Notes under the pieces: model-generated | What the model was told of the DNA's origin: nothing | Database searches by the model: none | Seen by the model: the letters and a program-made list of their open reading frames with translations, nothing else | NCBI GenBank assembly: GCA_035998445.1 | Contig: DASYHQ010000018.1 | Span: 607,122 to 671,121, forward strand | Direction: 5' to 3' | Length of the DNA: 64,000 nt | From: Tepidisphaeraceae bacterium | GTDB taxonomy: Bacteria; Planctomycetota; Phycisphaerae; Tepidisphaerales; Tepidisphaeraceae | Part shown: piece by piece, positions 43,490-52,226 of the stretch | Position numbering within the stretch: the first letter of the stretch is position 1 | Layout: each line of letters begins with the position of its first letter | Position numbers and translations under genes: made by a program

Positions 43490-44989
43490 TCAGTCCGCCG
43501 GCACGCACCGCCCCGCCGCCCACTGCCGCAGGGAAGCCAGCTTCTCGGCCATCGTCACGCTCAGCGGTGGGCTGACCTGCAGCGCTTCGACGATCATGCG
43601 CGTGCTGAGCAGCGAGCCGCTCTCGAAGGCGGTGTAGATCGACGCCTTGATGCCGGCCTCAATCTCGGCCCCGCTGTAGCCGTCGCACGCCGTCACGATC
43701 GCGTCCAGGTCGAACAGTTCCGGGTCGCGATTGCGTTTCTTCAGGTGGATCTCGACGATCTGCCGCCGCGTGGTGTCGTTGGGCAGGTCGATGAAGAAGA
43801 TCTCGTCGAAGCGGCCCTTGCGCAGCAGCTCGGGTGGCAGCGCGCTCACATCGTTGGCGGTGGCGATGATGAAGACCGGCTTGCGGTGTTCCTGCATCCA
43901 AGTCAGCAGCGAGCCGAACATGCGTTTGCTGAGGCCGCCGTCGCTGCTCTGGCTGGCGGCCGAGGCGAAGGCTTTTTCGATCTCGTCGATCCAGAGGATG
44001 ACCGGCGCCATCATCTCGGCCTGCTGCAGCGCGTCGCGCAGGCGGCGTTCGGTCTCGCCGATGAAGCTGTTGTAGAGCGCCCCGACGTCCAGCCGCATCA
44101 GTGGCCGCTTCCACGCTGCTGCCACGGCCTTGGCACTCAGGCTTTTGCCGGCGCCCTGCACGCCCAGCATCAGCACGCCGCGCGGCGGTTCGATGCCGAA
44201 CTCGGCGGCCTCGTCCGACAGCGCCCGGCTGCGCAGGTTCAGCCACGCCTTCAGGTTCGTCATTCCGCCGATCTCCTCCAGCGTGGCGAACGATTCGACC
44301 GGCTCCAGCACGCCCATGGCGCGCAGGGCCCGCTTCTTGAACGCGATGATGCCCGGCACGTCGGCCGAGTCCAACCGCCGATCGTCCACGAGCGTCTCGA
44401 TGATCGCCTGCCGCGCCGACCGGCGCGACAGGCCCTGCAAGTTCTGCACGATCGCCTGCAAGTCCTCCTTGCGCAGCTGGACATCGACCGACTGCTTGCG
44501 ATGCGCCTCGCGCACGGTTCGCCGCACGATGTCCTCCAGTTCCACGGGCCCCGGCAGCGACAAGTCGAGCCGCACCGCGACGGCGGCAATGGCGGCGGGC
44601 AGGTCGCTGCTGGCGGCGTCAATCAGCATTAGCGTCGAATCGGTCCGCTCGACCTTCGCGATCAGCTCGCGCAGGCAACGCAGCACGCGGTCGTCCTTCA
44701 GGTGACCTGCCAGGTCCAGCATCGCGATGACCGTGTGCGGCTTCAGGTGCATCGCCAAGTGCGTGAGCGCGCCGGCAGGGTTGGCGGTGTCGGCGATCGG
44801 TGGATCGTCGGCCAGCATGCCGTCGGACACGCCGCGCGTGACCGACCACATCAGCAGTTCCCGCCCCTGCTCCGCCGCCGACGAGCGCACGACGTTCATC
44901 GCGTGGTCCTCTTCAAACGTCGGCAGGTAAACGCACGCGTGGCCGGCGGACAGCAGACGGTTCAGGCAGTCGAGATCGGTACGTGGCAT
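43490..44989 (-). CDS. Ycf46-like AAA+ ATPase
   Basis: About 499 residues from ATG 44989 with GAGG upstream; ATG 45001 is possible. The N-terminal half has an incomplete AAA-like fold (HACVYLPTFEEDHAMNVVRS, TVIAMLDLAGHL, STLMLIDAASSDLP). The C-terminal AAA domain has Walker A GVQGAGKS, Walker B ILWIDEIEK, pore-loop-like LYNSFIGETE, sensor 1 IIATANDVSAL and arginine finger RKGRFDEIFF. This order is that of cyanobacterial and plastid Ycf46, linked in cyanobacteria to CO2 utilisation. Its role in planctomycetes is unknown. Confidence 0.88.
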   Translation of the reverse strand: MPRTDLDCLNRLLSAGHACVYLPTFEEDHAMNVVRSSAAEQGRELLMWSVTRGVSDGMLADDPPIADTANPAGALTHLAMHLKPHTVIAMLDLAGHLKDDRVLRCLRELIAKVERTDSTLMLIDAASSDLPAAIAAVAVRLDLSLPGPVELEDIVRRTVREAHRKQSVDVQLRKEDLQAIVQNLQGLSRRSARQAIIETLVDDRRLDSADVPGIIAFKKRALRAMGVLEPVESFATLEEIGGMTNLKAWLNLRSRALSDEAAEFGIEPPRGVLMLGVQGAGKSLSAKAVAAAWKRPLMRLDVGALYNSFIGETERRLRDALQQAEMMAPVILWIDEIEKAFASAASQSSDGGLSKRMFGSLLTWMQEHRKPVFIIATANDVSALPPELLRKGRFDEIFFIDLPNDTTRRQIVEIHLKKRNRDPELFDLDAIVTACDGYSGAEIEAGIKASIYTAFESGSLLSTRMIVEALQVSPPLSVTMAEKLASLRQWAAGRCVPAD

Positions 44990-45072
44990 GATGCCTCGCA
45001 TGTTATCCGCAGATTGCGGGAAGCGGGCGTTATGGGATGAGGGAAGTCTTGTAAGGCCAGACGAACGTGCTC

Positions 45073-45191
45073 CGGTCCCTCTCCCGGTACTCCGGGAGAG
45101 GCTAGGTGAGGGTGCCTTTCGTCCAAACGAGAGACTTCAGCAGTTCGAAATCACCCTCACCTAACCTCTCCCATGGGTACATAGGAGAGGA
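45073..45191. repeat. Family B inverted repeat
   Basis: Left arm TCCCTCTCCCGGTACTCCGG and right arm CTCTCCCATGGGTACATAGG, with inner CTAGGTGAGGGTG and CACCCTCACCTAA paired. It lies between divergent AAA and mltA genes, so a promoter for one of them must lie on one side of it. Confidence 0.83.
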
Positions 45192-45257
45192 ACCCAATCA
45201 CCCCCCTACAATCCAAATCGCCCACCCCGTATGATGCCAGCCTGATCAAGGAGGATC

Positions 45258-46511
45258 ATGTTGCCGGTTCGTCTGCTGCTTGTGCTGTCCGTCATCTGCC
45301 TGTCCGTCGGTTGCCGCCCGAAGAAGCCGCCGCTGGTGAACACGATTAACTACAGCGAAGAGCTGGCCCCGGGCCAGTTGGCGCTGCGGAAGATCTCGCC
45401 GGCCGAGTACCCGACCTTCTCGCTGCGCCAGAGCAACCCCGCCGACCTGACCAAATCTATCGACCACAGCATTCAGTACCTGAACCGCGCCAGCAGCAAG
45501 ACGTTCTACCCGTACCTCGACATCACCCACGACCGCGCCAAGGCCAGTTTGCTGGCGCTGCGCGAGACGATCGCCGGCAGCTCGATGGGCGTTTCCGACG
45601 AGGAGTTCTCGCGCACGATCGCCGACAAGTTCGAGGTCTACCAAAGCATCGGCGGGCGCGACCCGCAGACGGGCGACTTCACCAACCGCGTGCTCTTCAC
45701 CGCCTATTGCACGCCGATCTACGACGCCAGTGTGACGAAGACTGGCCCTTACCTCTACCCGCTGTACAAGCGGCCCGCCGACCTCGTTTCCGATCCGATC
45801 AGCGGTGAAGTCGCTGGCCGGCGGACCGAGGAGGGCTCGCTCGTGCCCTACTACAGCCGCCAGCAGATCGAGCAGGAAGGCGTGCTGGCGGGGCAGGAGA
45901 TCGTCTGGCTCAAGAGCAAGCTGGACGTCTACATCATCACCATCCAGGGCAGCGCCCGCCTGCAACTGCCGGGCGGCGAGATGCTCGAGATCGGCTACGC
46001 CGGCGCCAATGGGCTGGAGTACGTCAGTCCCGGCCGGCAGATGGTGGACGATGGGAAGATCACTAAGGAACAGCTCAGCCTGCGCGGCTTAAAGGCCTAC
46101 TTCGCCAACCACCCGGAAGAACAGGATCGTTACCTGTCGATGAACCCCCGCTACGTCTTCTTCGCCGAGACCGCGGGTGGCCCCTACGGCAGCCTGAACG
46201 TGCCGGTGACCGAGATGGCGAGCATCGCGACCGACAAGTCCGTCTACCCGCGCGCCATGCCCGCGTTCCTGGACGCGCCCGTCGTCGACCAGGCCGGCAC
46301 GCCACTGCCCTACCGCGGGTTCATGATGGACCAGGACACCGGCGGCGCCATCCGCGCCGCCGGTCGAACCGACATCTACATGGGCATCGGCCCCGCCGCC
46401 GAGGCGCGGTCGGGGCAGCAGTTGAACCCCGGGGCGCTGTACTACGTCGCGCTGAAGCCGGAGCACATCGAGACCTACCTTCAGCAGATGGACACGACCG
46501 GCGACCACTAG
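45258..46511 (+). CDS. mltA: Membrane-bound lytic murein transglycosylase A
   Basis: A 417-residue lipoprotein with AGGAGG just before the ATG. The lipobox is LSVGC (Cys19). The MltA domain includes VLFTAYCTPIYDAS, YYSRQQIE, LKSKLDVYIITIQGSARLQL and GYAGANGLEYVS; the C-terminal 3D domain has DQDTGGAIRAAGRTDIYMG with its catalytic aspartate. It cleaves peptidoglycan between MurNAc and GlcNAc, forming 1,6-anhydro ends. This supports a real peptidoglycan wall. Its TAG stop codon coincides with the left end of an inserted MITE-like element. Confidence 0.94.
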   Translation: MLPVRLLLVLSVICLSVGCRPKKPPLVNTINYSEELAPGQLALRKISPAEYPTFSLRQSNPADLTKSIDHSIQYLNRASSKTFYPYLDITHDRAKASLLALRETIAGSSMGVSDEEFSRTIADKFEVYQSIGGRDPQTGDFTNRVLFTAYCTPIYDASVTKTGPYLYPLYKRPADLVSDPISGEVAGRRTEEGSLVPYYSRQQIEQEGVLAGQEIVWLKSKLDVYIITIQGSARLQLPGGEMLEIGYAGANGLEYVSPGRQMVDDGKITKEQLSLRGLKAYFANHPEEQDRYLSMNPRYVFFAETAGGPYGSLNVPVTEMASIATDKSVYPRAMPAFLDAPVVDQAGTPLPYRGFMMDQDTGGAIRAAGRTDIYMGIGPAAEARSGQQLNPGALYYVALKPEHIETYLQQMDTTGDH

Positions 46512-46644
46512 GTTCTGTCTGAAAAGGTCTCGTAGGGGCAGGCCTCCGCGCCTGCCCGCCTCGTCTTCTGCCGAAAAAACGGGCAGGCACGGAGGCCTGC
46601 CCCTACGGGCGATCGCCCCAAATTGGGTTTTCAGACAGAACCTA
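46509..46644. mobile_element. MITE-like element (family E) with perfect 17-bp terminal repeats
   Basis: TAGGTTCTGTCTGAAAA at 46509-46525 and its exact reverse complement at 46628-46644 bound a 136-bp non-coding element with a second inner inverted pair, GGGGCAGGCCTCCGCGCCTG and CAGGCACGGAGGCCTGCCCC. The outermost TA on both sides could be a TA target duplication, as for Tc1/IS630-type elements. Its left end provides the mltA stop codon. Confidence 0.88.
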
Positions 46645-46788
46645 GAGCAGGGGACACTTTCGCCTAGCGAGTGCCCTCTGGGTGCCACGGTTTGGTACTC
46701 CAAGCCGTGCCTGCCGCACGCCCGAGACACGGCTTGGAGTACCAAACCGTGGCACCCAAACGTTACGGCAAGGTGTGCCCTGCTCTAG
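46643..46788. repeat. Family D element with CTAGAGCAGGG ends
   Basis: Ends CTAGAGCAGGGGACAC (46643) and CTGCTCTAG (to 46788) enclose the family D hairpin, which pairs GGTGCCACGGTTTGGTACTC with GAGTACCAAACCGTGGCACC. It directly abuts the family E element, sharing the bases CTA. Confidence 0.85.
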
Positions 46789-46819
46789 CGGACCAAACCC
46801 CCGCGTTGATCAGGGACGT

Positions 46820-46921
46820 GTCATCCCGATGGGAGGCTTGCCGACCTGACCCATCTCCCACGGCCCGCATCGTCTGTCGATCGAGATCCCTCAGGTCGCC
46901 TTAGGCTCCCCTCGGGATGAC
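46820..46921. repeat. Family C inverted repeat
   Basis: GTCATCCCGATGGGAGGCTT and TTAGGCTCCCCTCGGGATGA arms with inner GAGATCCCTC. The family's outer end is seen as GGTTTTGCCCTCTAGACTTA at about 46943-46962. It lies downstream of ileS, in the convergent gap with mltA. Confidence 0.85.
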
Positions 46922-46988
46922 AGTTCGCGCATTGCGCGGCGGTTTTGCCCTCTAGACTTAACGCCCCCCTCGTGAAGACACCTTGCGT

Positions 46989-49892
46989 TCAACGCTCGCA
47001 CGTGGCGGCTGTGGCATCAACCGCCTTTGCATCACGGGCCGACAGGTCGGGATGGGCCGGATCGCTGCCGACGTCCGGCCGGCGCTTCCAGCTGCGGGCG
47101 CAGGCGGGGTAGTCGTTGCGACGATCGATCACCTTCACCGCTGCGGCATTGCCGTCGACGATCGTGTGATAGCCGGCGCCGACGATGTCTTCCAGATCGA
47201 CACCGTACGCGGTCAGCTTCTCGCGTAGGCCGGCGGGCAGTTCGTAGATTACTTCCGCTTCGGATGCCTTGTTCAATCCGGCCGACTTTTTCAAGCCGTC
47301 TAATTGCTGCAACGCGGACTCGCGCAGCTGGAACAGCGCGTCCCACTCGTCGGTGGCCATGGGCGACTTCGCGTCGGTGTCGGGCCACAGCGCCAGATGC
47401 ACGCTGAAGCTATCGCGGTCGCCCGCGGGCTTGTGGGGAATGTAGCCCCACGTTTCGTCTGCGGTGAAGACGAGCATGGGGGCGAGCATCTTCGTCAGCG
47501 CGATCACCGTGCGGAACATCACCGTCTGACTGCGCCGGCGCAGCGCCGAGTCGGGGGACTCGCAGTACAGGCGGTCCTTCATCGCGTTGCCGTAGATGCT
47601 GCTGATCTGCACGCTGCAGAAGTCGTGCAGCAGGCGGAAGACGCGGTGCGTCTGGTAGGCGTCGTAGGCCGTCGTCACCTCGGTGATCAGCTTGTCCACT
47701 TCCGCCATCGCCCAGCCATCCAAGCTGCTGGCGGGTACGGCGACGCTGTCGACCGCGGGGTTGAAGTCGTACAGGTTGCTGAGCAGATACCGCAGCGTGT
47801 TGCGGATCTTGCGGTACTTGTCGCCGAACTCCTGCAGCGCTTTGGGCGATGCGGGGATGTCGTTCTGGTAGTCCACGCTGCAGCACCACAGGCGCAGCAG
47901 ATCGGCGCCGTGCTTGTTGATCTCCTGCGTCGCGGTGACGTATTCCTTGTCGCTTTTTGAAACCTTCGTGCCGTCGGGCTTCACCACGAACCCATGCGTC
48001 AACACCTGCTTGAACGGCGGCTGCCCCGTCGCTCCCAGCGCAGGCAACAGCGACAGCTGAAACCACCCGCGGTGCTGGTCCGACCCTTCCAGGTACAAGT
48101 CGGCCGGGTACTGCAGGTAGCTGCGGCACTGAAGCACCGCGTGCCAACTGCTGCCCGATTCGAACCACACGTCGAAGATGTCCTTTTCCTTCCTGAGGTT
48201 CGTCTTGTTGAACCCCGGCGGATAGGCGAAGTCAGCCCCCAGCAGTTCCGACGGCTCCTCGAGGAACCACGCATCGCTGCCACGCTCGGCGAACCGCTTG
48301 GCGACGGCGCGCACGCTCTCGGGCGTCAGCAGGGCCTCGTCCCTGTCGTTGTAAAAGACCGGGATCGGCAAGCCCCACGCCCGCTGACGGCTGATGCACC
48401 AGTCGGGGCGGTTGGCCAACATGCCAGTCAATCGGGCGCTACCCCACTCGGGGACGAACTTCACCTGTTCGTTGACCACTGCAACGGCCGCAGTACGCAG
48501 GCAATATGTGCCTTGGAACGCCGGATGCCTAGCTTTGAACGTAGAAGCATCCTCATTCTCGATAGCGCGGTCCATCCCCACGAACCACTGTTCCGTTGCC
48601 CGAAAGATCGTGGGTGTCTTGCTGCGCCAGTCGTGCGGGTAGCTGTGGCTGATCGTCTCCTCAGCAAACAAGACGTTCAGCTCCTTCAGCTTCTCCACCA
48701 CCTTCGGATTGCCCTCCCACACGGTGATGCCGGTCAACCAGTTCGGCACGGTGCTGTCGTATCTGCCGTTCGCCAGCACGGGGCAGTAGATCTCGATGCC
48801 GTTGGCGATGCCGGTGGCGTAGTCTTCCTCGCCGTGGCCGGGGGCGGTGTGGACCAGGCCGGTGCCGTCGGTGGTGGTTACGTAGTCGGCGGCCAGGATC
48901 TTCCCGATGCGGTCGACGAACGGATGGCTGTACTCTTGGCCCAGCAGTTCCTTACCCGTCACGCGCTTGAAGATCGTCACGTCGCTGGCGGCAGGGTTCT
49001 TCGCGAACACGCGTTCGACGAGGTCGGTCGCGACAATGCTCAGCCGCCAATCCTCGTTCTGCTTGTACTTCACGAACGCGTACTCCACCTCCGGGTTCAC
49101 CGCGATCGCCATGTTGGCGGGCAGGGTCCAGGGCGTGGTCGTCCAGATCAGGAACGAGACGCGCGCGTTCAGCTTCAAATCGAACGTCGCCTTAAACGCC
49201 CCCGGATTGGCCACCGGGAACTCGACGAAGACGCTCGTGTCGGTCTTGTCCTTGTATTCCAACTCCGCATCGGCCAATGCCGTTTGATTGGAGATGGACC
49301 AGTGGACGGGCTTCAGTTGCTTATAGACCAGCCCGGCTTCCACAAACTTGGCGAACACCTCAAGCGTGGCCGCTTCATACGTCGGCTTCATCGTTAGATA
49401 CGGATCGTTCCACTCGCCCAGGATGCCCAGGCGTTGGAACTGGGTCGACTGGATATCGACGTATTTTTGAGCGTACTGGTGGCACAGCTTGCGCACCTCC
49501 ACCGTGCTCATGTCGCGGATCTTCGATCCCAGATCCTGTTGGATCTTGTGTTCGATCGGCAAACCGTGGCAGTCCCAGCCGGGCACGTAGGGCGTCTGAT
49601 AGCCGCGCATCGTCTTGTAGCGCAGCACGACGTCCTTCAGCGTCTTGTTGATCAGATGCCCGATGTGGATATCGCCATTGGCGAACGGCGGGCCATCGTG
49701 CAGCAGAAACTTCTTGCCACCCGCCCGCGCGGTCAACATTTTTTCGTACAGCCGTTCGTCCTGCCACTGCTTCAGCCGGGCCGGTTCGTTGGCGACCAGC
49801 TTGGCCTCCATCGGAAACGCGGTCTGCGGCAGGTTCAGCGTGGTCTTATAATTCTTCTTCTCGGCCGGTGGTTGCGGTGTTTCTGTCGACAT
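46989..49892 (-). CDS. ileS: Isoleucyl-tRNA synthetase with degenerate C-terminal zinc finger
   Basis: A 967-residue class I synthetase from ATG 49892; the frame upstream to 50027 lacks a start signal. The HIGH motif is HIGH at residues 76-79 (GDIHIGHL), KMSKS is KVSKS at about 643-647, and the editing domain has TTTPWTLPANMAIAVNP and HTAPGHGEEDY. The C-terminal zinc-binding region reads CARSW and HPDLSARD, where family members have CxxCW and CxRC, so three of the four cysteines are gone. It charges tRNA-Ile. The 21-bp array T3 lies about 175 bp upstream. Confidence 0.96.
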   Translation of the reverse strand: MSTETPQPPAEKKNYKTTLNLPQTAFPMEAKLVANEPARLKQWQDERLYEKMLTARAGGKKFLLHDGPPFANGDIHIGHLINKTLKDVVLRYKTMRGYQTPYVPGWDCHGLPIEHKIQQDLGSKIRDMSTVEVRKLCHQYAQKYVDIQSTQFQRLGILGEWNDPYLTMKPTYEAATLEVFAKFVEAGLVYKQLKPVHWSISNQTALADAELEYKDKTDTSVFVEFPVANPGAFKATFDLKLNARVSFLIWTTTPWTLPANMAIAVNPEVEYAFVKYKQNEDWRLSIVATDLVERVFAKNPAASDVTIFKRVTGKELLGQEYSHPFVDRIGKILAADYVTTTDGTGLVHTAPGHGEEDYATGIANGIEIYCPVLANGRYDSTVPNWLTGITVWEGNPKVVEKLKELNVLFAEETISHSYPHDWRSKTPTIFRATEQWFVGMDRAIENEDASTFKARHPAFQGTYCLRTAAVAVVNEQVKFVPEWGSARLTGMLANRPDWCISRQRAWGLPIPVFYNDRDEALLTPESVRAVAKRFAERGSDAWFLEEPSELLGADFAYPPGFNKTNLRKEKDIFDVWFESGSSWHAVLQCRSYLQYPADLYLEGSDQHRGWFQLSLLPALGATGQPPFKQVLTHGFVVKPDGTKVSKSDKEYVTATQEINKHGADLLRLWCCSVDYQNDIPASPKALQEFGDKYRKIRNTLRYLLSNLYDFNPAVDSVAVPASSLDGWAMAEVDKLITEVTTAYDAYQTHRVFRLLHDFCSVQISSIYGNAMKDRLYCESPDSALRRRSQTVMFRTVIALTKMLAPMLVFTADETWGYIPHKPAGDRDSFSVHLALWPDTDAKSPMATDEWDALFQLRESALQQLDGLKKSAGLNKASEAEVIYELPAGLREKLTAYGVDLEDIVGAGYHTIVDGNAAAVKVIDRRNDYPACARSWKRRPDVGSDPAHPDLSARDAKAVDATAATCER

Positions 49893-50066
49893 TGCCTTGC
49901 TCTGATAAAAAACGTGAACGTCCGAGTTTATGCGAAGCGAACGAGAGATTAAACCGACGACCGTCCGATAGAAACTGTCGCGATCGACCCCCATCGCGAT
50001 CCACCGCCGCGACGGCCTCGCGTTCACGCCGATTTGACGAGGAAAGGGCGCGTCTTAACTCTCTTG

Positions 50067-50240
50067 GAACACTTCTCCCCCGAGGGAGAACACTTCTCCC
50101 CTGGGGGAGAACACTTCTCCCCTGGGGGAGATCACTTCTACCCCGGGGGAGAACACTTCTACCCCGGGGGAGAACGCTTCTACCCCGGGGGAGAAGCCCG
50201 CTCCCCCGGGGGAGAAGACTGCTCCCCACGGGGAGAACGG
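50067..50240. repeat. 21-bp tandem array T3 (CTTCTCCCCTGGGGGAGAA unit)
   Basis: Eight units with a strict 21-bp period, each a near-palindrome TTCTCCCCTGGGGGAGAA followed by CA or CG. The middle three units have CTACCCCGGG, the last two are more diverged (CCCGCTCCCCC, ACTGCTCCCCACG). The array starts 175 bp upstream of the ileS ATG. Each unit can form its own short hairpin. Confidence 0.96.
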
Positions 50241-50258
50241 CGCGTGCGGGGTCGTCTT

Positions 50259-50532
50259 TCCCCCTCTCCCGGTACGCCGGGGGAGGGTTGGGGTGGGGGC
50301 TTCTTCCCCATCAATCCCCTACCCCAAAACCCTGATGGATGAACGCCAAGACGCCAAGGACGCCAAGAGAAGACACGCCAAGAAATCCTCTTTAACTCTT
50401 CTTTCCTACCTTGGCGTCCTCGGCGTCTTGGCGTTCATACCGCTTTATGAAACGTCCTCAATAAACCCGCGCGTTCCAAGCGTGAAGAGCCCCCACCCCA
50501 GCCCTCCCCCGGGGTACCGGGAGAGGGGGAAA
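50259..50532. repeat. Family B arms enclosing a second inverted repeat
   Basis: Family B arms, CCCTCTCCCGGTACGCCGGG at about 50261 and its complement ending at about 50530, are much further apart than usual. Between them, GAACGCCAAGACGCCAAGGA (50341) pairs with TCCTCGGCGTCTTGGCGTTC (to 50436). The layout suggests one element inserted into the loop of another. Confidence 0.85.
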
Positions 50533-50555
50533 TGCCAGTTGGCTTTCTAGCCACT

Positions 50556-52004
50556 CTACGTCGTCTGCGCCGCCACCAACTCCACATCAGCGGGCGGCGA
50601 TGCGGGATCCTGAACGGGCGCGTCCTTCGTCACGATGGCCTTCCAATTTCCCCGGCTGAACCGGATGAGCAAAATGCCGCCGAGAATCACACCGTACGTG
50701 ACGGCCATCAGCCAAGGCCCCAGCGGGCCGAAGCTGGGCCAGCGGTTGGCGACAAGCGCCCCGCCACCGACGACGATCGACCAGCAGAGGATGGCGGTGA
50801 TCCAGGCGGGCACTGCCGTGTCGCCCACGCCGCGCAACGCGCCGATGTAGATGATGTAGAGCGCATCCACCAACTGGTACACCGCTGCCAGCGCCAGCAG
50901 AATGGCGCCGATGCGGACGACCTCGGGATCGTCGCTGAACAGTTGGATCAGGTGGTGCCTGCCGAACCAGAAGACGAGCCCGCAGCTGATCATGTACGTG
51001 GTGGCGACGGCGAAGCCGAGATGCGCCCGCCTGCGGGCGAGGTCCAATCGCCCCATGCCGACGTACCGGCCGACGAGCGCGGTGACCGCGCCGCTCAAAC
51101 CAAATGCCGGCATAAAGCTGACCTTCATGTACTGCATCATGTAGTTGTTGGCCGCCATGGTGGCTTGGCCATACATCGCCATGATCCACATCATGAAGAC
51201 GAACCACGCAGCGATCTCGGAGACCACCTGAATGCCGGATGGAAAGCCGATGCGGATGAGCTGTTTGATCGACGGGCCGTGCAGCTTGGCCCGCATCGTC
51301 TGGTACACGCCGCGCAGCTTCGGCCCGAAGGCGAAACCCGCGATAATGCCCGCCTCGACACAGACGGCTGCGTTCGTCGCCCACGCAGCGCCGGCGACGC
51401 CGTAAGCCGGGAAGCCGTACCGGCCGGTGATGAAGATGAAGTTGAGGCCCACGTCGACCGCCACCGCGATCACCGCAGCAAACAGCGTGATGCGCGGCCG
51501 GCCGATGCCGAGCATGAACTGCCCCAGCGCCAGCCCCGCCAAACGGACCGGCAGCGCGAGCACTTCAATCGAGTAATACGTGTTGGCGTCGGCAATCAGT
51601 TGCGGCCCATGGCCCATGTATTCCAGGATCGGCCGGACGAAGATCATCGTCGGCACGAGCACCAGCCCGCCAATGATGCCGAACCAGATCCCCTGCCACA
51701 GGTATCGGCCGCAGTCCGCATTCTTCCCCGCCCCCACGCTTTGGCTGACGAGCGTGTTCACGCACATGAGCGCGCCGAAGCACCACCCCTGCACGCAGAA
51801 GACCATAAACCCCGCCAGCCCCGCCGCCGTCGCGGCCACATCGCCGGCGCCGACGGCCAGCTGCAGCGTGTCGGCGAACTGCATGGCGGTGTACGACGCC
51901 ATCTGCGCGATCGTCGGCAACGCCAAGGCCAACAGCTCGACGATCGGCCGCTGCGGTTTGCCTTCCAACGGTAAATTCGATTGATGATTGAGCGCTTCGC
52001 TCAT
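50556..52004 (-). CDS. MATE-family multidrug/metabolite exporter
   Basis: About 482 residues from ATG 52004 with GGAG nine bases upstream. Twelve membrane helices in two pseudo-symmetric halves; conserved MATE segments are LALPTIAQMASYTAMQFADT, NTLVSQSVGAGK, GRPRITLFAAVIAVAVDVGL, GFPSGIQVVSEIAAWFVFMM and DALYIIYIGALRGVGDT. It should export small molecules with Na+ or H+ antiport. A leader peptide frame and an intrinsic terminator lie in its 5' region, so it may be controlled by attenuation. The cargo is unknown. Confidence 0.93.
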   Translation of the reverse strand: MSEALNHQSNLPLEGKPQRPIVELLALALPTIAQMASYTAMQFADTLQLAVGAGDVAATAAGLAGFMVFCVQGWCFGALMCVNTLVSQSVGAGKNADCGRYLWQGIWFGIIGGLVLVPTMIFVRPILEYMGHGPQLIADANTYYSIEVLALPVRLAGLALGQFMLGIGRPRITLFAAVIAVAVDVGLNFIFITGRYGFPAYGVAGAAWATNAAVCVEAGIIAGFAFGPKLRGVYQTMRAKLHGPSIKQLIRIGFPSGIQVVSEIAAWFVFMMWIMAMYGQATMAANNYMMQYMKVSFMPAFGLSGAVTALVGRYVGMGRLDLARRRAHLGFAVATTYMISCGLVFWFGRHHLIQLFSDDPEVVRIGAILLALAAVYQLVDALYIIYIGALRGVGDTAVPAWITAILCWSIVVGGGALVANRWPSFGPLGPWLMAVTYGVILGGILLIRFSRGNWKAIVTKDAPVQDPASPPADVELVAAQTT

Positions 52005-52018
52005 GACCGGATGCTCCA

Positions 52019-52053
52019 ACAAAAAACCCCAAGGCCGGGCCTCGGGGTCGTCT
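52019..52053 (-). terminator. Intrinsic terminator/attenuator before the MATE gene
   Basis: On the minus strand the RNA reads CCCCGAGG, a short loop, then CCUUGGGG and UUUUUU (stem 52027-52034 with 52040-52047, one G-U pair). It lies between the leader frame stop (52078) and the MATE ATG (52004). The sequence GACGAC just before the stem is complementary to the GUCGUC of the leader's Val-Val codons. Confidence 0.8.
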
Positions 52054-52077
52054 TATTCTTTGTCTAGAAGAAGTGCC

Positions 52078-52137
52078 CTAAGCGCGGCGAATGACTCGCG
52101 ACTGAATGATGACGACGGTGGGAGCAATGGGCTTCAT
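52078..52137 (-). CDS. Candidate Ile/Val-rich leader peptide
   Basis: A 19-codon frame encoding MKPIAPTVVIIQSRVIRRA with a GAGAG ribosome-site-like sequence eight bases upstream. Seven of 19 residues are Ile or Val, including the run VVII. The stop is 31 bases from a strong terminator hairpin. This is the layout of ilv-type transcription attenuators, where slow decoding of Ile/Val codons favours read-through. The downstream gene is a MATE exporter rather than an ilv gene. The frame is too short for statistical support. Confidence 0.6.
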   Translation of the reverse strand: MKPIAPTVVIIQSRVIRRA

Positions 52138-52226
52138 GGATTTATCTCTCGGTCGACAGAATATTAGCGGGCGATTGCGGATCGTCAATATGCGAGGCCG
52201 TTCGGTAGCGGGTCAGCTTGAACTAC

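Noticed and set aside
43164..43523. Cys-rich repeat proteins on both strands across array T2
   Set aside because: They are products of the CTGCAG-rich 21-bp unit and extend into the lipA upstream region without start signals.
47304..49397. Long + strand frames opposite ileS
   Set aside because: Antisense shadows; the ileS frame carries all synthetase motifs.
50034..50342. Possible small protein with HFSPGGE heptads upstream of ileS
   Set aside because: It reads from array T3 straight into a family B repeat, which is non-coding elsewhere in the window.
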